A DNA stretch of 45,974 bases from a virus: IMG/VR virus record IMGVR_UViG_3300012936_000030, positions 1 through 45,974 of that record. The stretch is one strand, 5' to 3'. Below, one piece after another: positions 43,062-45,974 of this stretch. Within the stretch, counting starts at the first letter, position 1. Every line of letters begins with the position of its first letter. Position numbers and translations under genes: made by a program. The notes beneath the pieces were generated by a model that did not search any database, had not been told where the DNA came from, and was given only the letters and a program-made list of their open reading frames with translations.

Positions 43062-43663
43062 AACTAAATGATTTTTTCTGGCACAATGGATATTGTATTA
43101 TCCGTAATTTTATTTCTGAACCAGAGTATCTCAGTATTCTACCAGACGATCTTTATTCCGAAAGGCATATTGAGTGGTTATATGATGGAACTTTAGAAGG
43201 AGATTTTAAAGAGGAAGTGCAAGTCAAAGGATCTTATTCAAGAACTTGTTTTCCACCTTTAAGAAATTTCCATCAACAGATGAGAAATCAAATTCAGAAA
43301 ATTATTCTTCCACCACACCAATTACATCCTACTTTTTATTTTGATAGAATTTACTATCATGGTAATGAGTTAAAACCACATACTGATTGGGAACCATGTG
43401 AGATTAGTGTAACCCTACAATTAAGAACCACTCTATCTAAACCATGGAAGCTTTTTATTGAAAGAAAAAATGGTGGTGTCTCGGAAATTGAATTGGAAAA
43501 TGGTGATGCTGTAATCTACATGGGTAACAAAGTAAAGCATTGGAGAGAACCGATGCCAGGTGGACCTAAGGATTATCACCATCAACTCTTTATGCACTAT
43601 GTTGTGTATCAAGGAGAGGCGTTTAAGGAGCTTCAAGAGTGTGGATATCTACAAGGAGTATAA
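43058..43663 (+). CDS. Putative 2OG-Fe(II) oxygenase (201 aa), last gene of the cassette
   Basis: The core has FYFDRIYYHGNELKPHTDWE with H108-x-D110, then CEISVTLQLRTT, then PWKLFIE, then NGDAVIYMGNKVKHWREPMPG with H161, then HHQLFMHYV. The PHTDxxxCExSxTLxL and KHWRE stretches mark a cyanophage-common branch of 2OG-Fe(II) oxygenases. The usual Arg on the last strand is not obvious; another basic residue may bind 2-oxoglutarate. The start overlaps the preceding stop (ATGA). The stop lies within a late promoter, so the operon ends here and the second glycine-rich gene starts a new late transcript. Confidence 0.8.
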   Translation: MKLNDFFWHNGYCIIRNFISEPEYLSILPDDLYSERHIEWLYDGTLEGDFKEEVQVKGSYSRTCFPPLRNFHQQMRNQIQKIILPPHQLHPTFYFDRIYYHGNELKPHTDWEPCEISVTLQLRTTLSKPWKLFIERKNGGVSEIELENGDAVIYMGNKVKHWREPMPGGPKDYHHQLFMHYVVYQGEAFKELQECGYLQGV

Positions 43664-43666
43664 ATA
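43659..43666 (+). promoter_or_regulatory. Late promoter TATAAATA upstream of the second adhesin gene
   Basis: This is an exact TATAAATA that contains the stop codon TAA (43661-43663) of the last oxygenase gene and ends 30 bases before the ATG at 43697. The use of a stop codon as part of the promoter repeats the design at 35481. Confidence 0.7.
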
Positions 43667-43696
43667 CATTGGAAGCACTAGAAGTTTTTTGATAAA

Positions 43697-44776
43697 ATGT
43701 CCCAACTAAATGTAGGAAAGCTAGTTGCCAGTACAGAAGTTGTTTTCCCGAATTTTACTAATGCCAATAGACCTGCAACTGCAACGCAGGGTTCTCTGAT
43801 TTTTAATACTGAGGAATCAGTTTTACAACTTTGGACTGGAACTGAGTGGGTATCTATTCAAAATGCAAACCCACAAGACTTCAGCAACGTTGCTGTTTTT
43901 GCATATACAGGATCTGATCAATCATTCAACGTTCCTTCCTCTGGTGGAACTATCAACCAACTCCAAGTTGTTATGTGGGGTGCTGGCGGTGGATCTGACG
44001 AAGGTGGAACTGCTGCTGCTGGTTCTGGTGGTTTCTCTAGTGGAACCATTGAAAGATTTGATGGTAATACTTTGAATGGAGATACATTCACTATTGTTGT
44101 TGGACAGGGTGGTGTAAGAGGATCTGGAAGTTCACCAATGCCTGCTTCATATGGTGGTGGAGGAAGAGGATCTGCTGATGGTGGCGGCAATCACATCTCT
44201 GGTTCTGGTGGTGGACTAACTGGTATTTTCCAAGGTGGTGCTACTGTATTCTCTGGATCTAATCCACAATCAGGAGCTCAAGATAGAGCATTGATTATTG
44301 CTGGTGGTGGCGGTGGTGCTAACGACCAAACAACTGACCGAGCATATGGCGGTGCTGGCGGTGGTACGGAAGGTGGACGTGGTGGTTCTGAACCAGCTAG
44401 TAACAACAAAGGTGGTTGGGGCGGTCGCCAAGTTTCTGGTTACTCTGGATCTCAATCTGGAAGCACCTATGCTAATGGTAGCGCACTAAGAGGTGGTGAT
44501 GGTCCTGGTGGAAACGATGACCCAGGTGGTGGCGGTGGTTACTACGGCGGTCAGTCTGGTGCTGATGACAACTCTGGTGCTGGTGGTGGATCAGGATATA
44601 TTGGAGGAAACTCTACATACAAAGTTATCTCTGGTATTACTACAACTGGTTCTCAAGGTGCTCCTAATACACACAACCCACCACAAACAGGTAACCAATA
44701 CTATGTCTCTGGTGTAGGAACAGGATATCAAGGAAGTCCCGATGGTGGTAATGGAAGATTGATCATCCTATACTAA
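43697..44776 (+). CDS. Second glycine-rich tail-fibre adhesin-like protein (359 aa)
   Basis: It has the same build as the protein at 35714. The entry domain at residues 1-55 contains VVFPNFTNANRPAT, then GSLIFNTEESVLQLWTGTEW. Residues 65-95 are a beta strand region. Residues 97-335 form a glycine-rich part with many GGGG runs broken by polar loops. The end is DGGNGRLIILY. The WGAGGGSDEGG opening and the AGGGSGYIGG stretch near the end resemble the glycine-rich domain of ALK/LTK-type proteins (PF12810), a label often given to such phage fibres. The loop sequences differ from those of the first glycine-rich protein, so the two may bind different receptors. It has its own late promoter. Confidence 0.75.
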   Translation: MSQLNVGKLVASTEVVFPNFTNANRPATATQGSLIFNTEESVLQLWTGTEWVSIQNANPQDFSNVAVFAYTGSDQSFNVPSSGGTINQLQVVMWGAGGGSDEGGTAAAGSGGFSSGTIERFDGNTLNGDTFTIVVGQGGVRGSGSSPMPASYGGGGRGSADGGGNHISGSGGGLTGIFQGGATVFSGSNPQSGAQDRALIIAGGGGGANDQTTDRAYGGAGGGTEGGRGGSEPASNNKGGWGGRQVSGYSGSQSGSTYANGSALRGGDGPGGNDDPGGGGGYYGGQSGADDNSGAGGGSGYIGGNSTYKVISGITTTGSQGAPNTHNPPQTGNQYYVSGVGTGYQGSPDGGNGRLIILY

Positions 44777-44784
44777 TATAAATA
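44777..44784 (+). promoter_or_regulatory. Late promoter TATAAATA upstream of the 62-aa gene
   Basis: This is an exact TATAAATA directly after the stop of the second glycine-rich gene (stop 44774-44776), ending 27 bases before the ATG at 44812. The transcript would end at the terminator at 45008-45042. Confidence 0.75.
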
Positions 44785-44811
44785 CTGATACATCATTCTT
44801 ATTTGATTACT

Positions 44812-45000
44812 ATGGATCCTGCACAACTTAAGAAAAATTTTGAGGAGCAAATTGCTACCACTGAAAAGCAAATTACAGAATTAGAAGCTAATCTACTTAA
44901 AGCAAAAGAATATAAACTGAAACTAGTAGGAGGACTAGAAACTCTAGGTCTTCTGGAAGGTGAATCTGAAGAACCTGCACCAGAAACTCCTGCTGAATAA
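44812..45000 (+). CDS. Small coiled-coil protein (62 aa), function unknown
   Basis: Residues 4-45 form a continuous predicted helix with heptad-like Leu/Ile spacing (LKKNFEEQIATTEKQITELE and onward), followed by an acidic, proline-rich tail (ESEEPAPETPAE). The start at ATG 44812 is preferred over the TTG at 44803, which has no support. The gene has its own late promoter and its own terminator, so it is a single-gene late unit between the adhesin and the neck genes. This is where T4 carries wac (fibritin), also a coiled-coil protein. However, fibritin is about 490 residues and I see no fibritin foldon, so no homology is claimed. A small fibre-assembly factor is possible. Confidence 0.7.
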   Translation: MDPAQLKKNFEEQIATTEKQITELEANLLKAKEYKLKLVGGLETLGLLEGESEEPAPETPAE

Positions 45001-45007
45001 ATACCAG

Positions 45008-45042
45008 ATCCCTTCTTCCTAAATAGGTAAGAAGGGATTTTT
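45008..45042 (+). terminator. Rho-independent terminator with a late-promoter motif in its loop
   Basis: ATCCCTTCTT (45008-45017) pairs with AAGAAGGGAT (45029-45038). The stem is extended by CCT/AGG (45018-45020 with 45025-45027) around one bulged T. The T-tract TTTTT (45038-45042) follows the stem. The upper part reads CCTAAATAGG, so a CTAAATA late-promoter-like motif lies at the tip. Confidence 0.8.
45018..45025 (+). promoter_or_regulatory. Late-promoter-like motif CCTAAATA upstream of gp13
   Basis: CCTAAATA ends 24 bases before the ATG at 45050, a distance like the other late promoters here. It is the only candidate promoter core for gp13 and gp14 after the terminator begins, and it lies in the terminator tip. 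Confidence 0.45.
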
Positions 45043-45049
45043 GTGTGTA

Positions 45050-45850
45050 ATGGCATCTCCAAGTTCTAGAGCTGAACTCATCACATATTGCAAAAGGCAA
45101 CTTGGCGAACCTGTGTTGCAAGTCAATATTGATGATGAACAGGTCAATAATGTAATAGACGACACGTTTCAGTTTTTCCAGGAGAACTGTTATAACGGCA
45201 TGGAGCGTGCATACTTATATCACGAAATTAGTGCTGATGATAAGACAAGGTTTGCTGCTAGTGTAACTAGTACAAGAGGTACAACTGATTGGAAAGAAGC
45301 GACAAACTTCATTCCAATTCCTGATCATGTAGTTGGTATCACTAGAGTTTTCGGTCTTGTTAGTAACTCAATCCGTTCTAATCTTTTTGGCGTTGAGTAT
45401 CAACTGTTCTTGAATGACCTTTATGCATTCGGATCACTTGATATCCTCAACTATTATATGAACAAGCAATATCTAGAAACTCTAGATATGGTTCTAAACA
45501 ATGGATCTTTCCAACAGTTTAGATTTACAGCACGCCGTGATCGTCTGTATTTGGATATTGACAAAGACTTCCTCAAAGAAGGAACCAATGTTCTCATTGA
45601 ATGTCATCGTCTTAATGATCCTACAGACGCTACAGAGATGAACAACGATATGTTTGTTAAGAAATATGCTACAGCTCTGATGAAGAGACAGTGGGGTATG
45701 AACTTAATTAAATATAACAATGTTCAATTGCCTGGCGGTGTGACACTTAACGGTAGAGAAATCTACACAGACGCACTTGCAGAGATTGAGAAGATTGAAT
45801 CTGAGGTTCTCAGCAAGTACGCAATCCCACCAATGGATATGATCGGATAA
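45050..45850 (+). CDS. 13: Neck protein gp13 (head completion)
   Basis: This is a homologue of T4 gp13, which with gp14 closes the filled head and forms the neck where the tail docks. The N-terminus SRAELITYCKRQLGEPVLQV, then a DDEQVNNVIDDTFQFFQENC stretch, is the usual start of cyanophage gp13 (pattern: YCxRxLGxPVxxxxxDxxQxxxxxDDxxxxFxE). A KYATALMKRQWGMNLIKYNN stretch lies near residues 205-224, followed by PGGVTLNGREIYTDA, another conserved block of this family. The length is 266 residues; T4 gp13 has 309. The ATG at 45050 is preferred over a TTG nine bases upstream. The nearest Shine-Dalgarno-like bases (AAGAAGGGA) lie in the terminator stem, 12 bases away. The gene is followed at once by gp14, as in T4. 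Confidence 0.85.
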   Translation: MASPSSRAELITYCKRQLGEPVLQVNIDDEQVNNVIDDTFQFFQENCYNGMERAYLYHEISADDKTRFAASVTSTRGTTDWKEATNFIPIPDHVVGITRVFGLVSNSIRSNLFGVEYQLFLNDLYAFGSLDILNYYMNKQYLETLDMVLNNGSFQQFRFTARRDRLYLDIDKDFLKEGTNVLIECHRLNDPTDATEMNNDMFVKKYATALMKRQWGMNLIKYNNVQLPGGVTLNGREIYTDALAEIEKIESEVLSKYAIPPMDMIG

Positions 45851-45851
45851 C

Positions 45852-45974
45852 ATGCCTACCAGTCCTTACTTTCCAACTTACTACGCAGGTCACAGTGGCG
45901 AACAGGGTCTCGTTCAGGATCTTGTGGATGAGCAAATCAAACTGTTTGGTACAGATATATACTATATCCCTAGG
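45852..45974 (+). CDS. 14: Neck protein gp14, 5' part only
   Basis: Forty-one codons remain open to the right edge. The protein starts MPTSPYFPTYYAGHSGEQGL, continues with VQDLVDEQIKLFG, and ends in the window with DIYYIPR. The pattern EQxLVxDLxxExIKxxGxDxYYxPR is the normal N-terminus of T4-like gp14 in marine phages. The gene starts one base after the gp13 stop. The gp13-gp14 order is that of T4. T4 gp14 is about 256 residues, so most of it lies outside the window. Confidence 0.85.
   Translation, partial: MPTSPYFPTYYAGHSGEQGLVQDLVDEQIKLFGTDIYYIPR

Noticed and set aside
37371-43663. AlkB-type DNA repair or base-modifying role for the oxygenases
   Set aside because: I see no AlkB-specific RxxxxxR ending or nucleotide-recognition lid. 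The motifs fit the hydroxylase-like branches better.
44803-44811. TTG start for the coiled-coil gene, and a TTG start at 45041 for gp13
   Set aside because: In both cases a nearby ATG gives a normal family-like N-terminus or better spacing from the promoter. The TTG at 45041 lies in the terminator T-tract.
1-45974. tRNA genes, integrase or attachment sites, insertion sequences
   Set aside because: Gaps between genes are under 60 bases, and none holds a cloverleaf, transposase or integrase frame, or flanking direct repeats that I can see.

Overview
The window is a dense, one-strand piece of a large T4-like (contractile-tail) phage genome. It is most likely a marine cyanophage of the Kyanoviridae type infecting Prochlorococcus or Synechococcus. 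The reasons are: (i) T4-like synteny, with a gp8 baseplate wedge homologue early in the window and the gp13 and gp14 neck proteins at the right end; (ii) T4-like late promoter motifs (TATAAATA or [GC]CTAAATA) at gene junctions; (iii) very large, beta-repeat-rich structural proteins; (iv) a long run of 2-oxoglutarate/Fe(II) oxygenase genes, a trait known from marine cyanophages. The host cannot be fixed from this window because no photosynthesis or other host-type metabolic gene is visible. A T4-like phage of another marine bacterium (for example SAR11) remains possible.

Layout. 1-65: C-terminal tail of an upstream gene, at the gp6 position by synteny. 71-36766: baseplate and fibre region. It holds a 3773-residue protein at the T4 gp7 position, gp8, a 2698-residue DUF4815-type protein, a 68-residue coiled-coil protein, a 1414-residue protein with an embedded cupredoxin-like segment, a 166-residue protein, a 3025-residue fibre-like protein with a split beta-helix, a 65-residue protein and a glycine-rich adhesin-like protein. 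36771-43663: an accessory cassette of twelve tightly packed genes. Nine look like 2OG-Fe(II) oxygenase-fold proteins, one resembles a shortened QueG-type [4Fe-4S] protein, and two are of unknown function. 43697-44776: a second glycine-rich adhesin-like protein. 44812-45000: a small coiled-coil protein. 45008-45042: a hairpin terminator. 45050-45974: gp13 and the start of gp14.

How it may work together. The giant proteins are mosaics of a few recurring modules: GxGY beta repeats, 'GMxVSG' beta modules, 'IGxExIxY...TRGxxG' modules, a helical 'DLxxGGN...AMRNW' module, and the tail-fibre 'YNTExxxxEVYDGxxW' entry domain. The same modules recur across several genes, which suggests exchange inside the baseplate/fibre region. 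The oxygenase cassette lies between two glycine-rich adhesin genes and is surrounded by late promoters. I infer that it is expressed late with the virion proteins. Its products may therefore oxidise virion proteins, or host-surface or metabolic targets, late in infection. That role is a hypothesis and the sequence does not prove it.

No minus-strand gene, tRNA, CRISPR array, insertion sequence or integration site is supported. No gene-free stretch exceeds 60 bases. All similarity statements come from reading motifs by eye; no database search was run.
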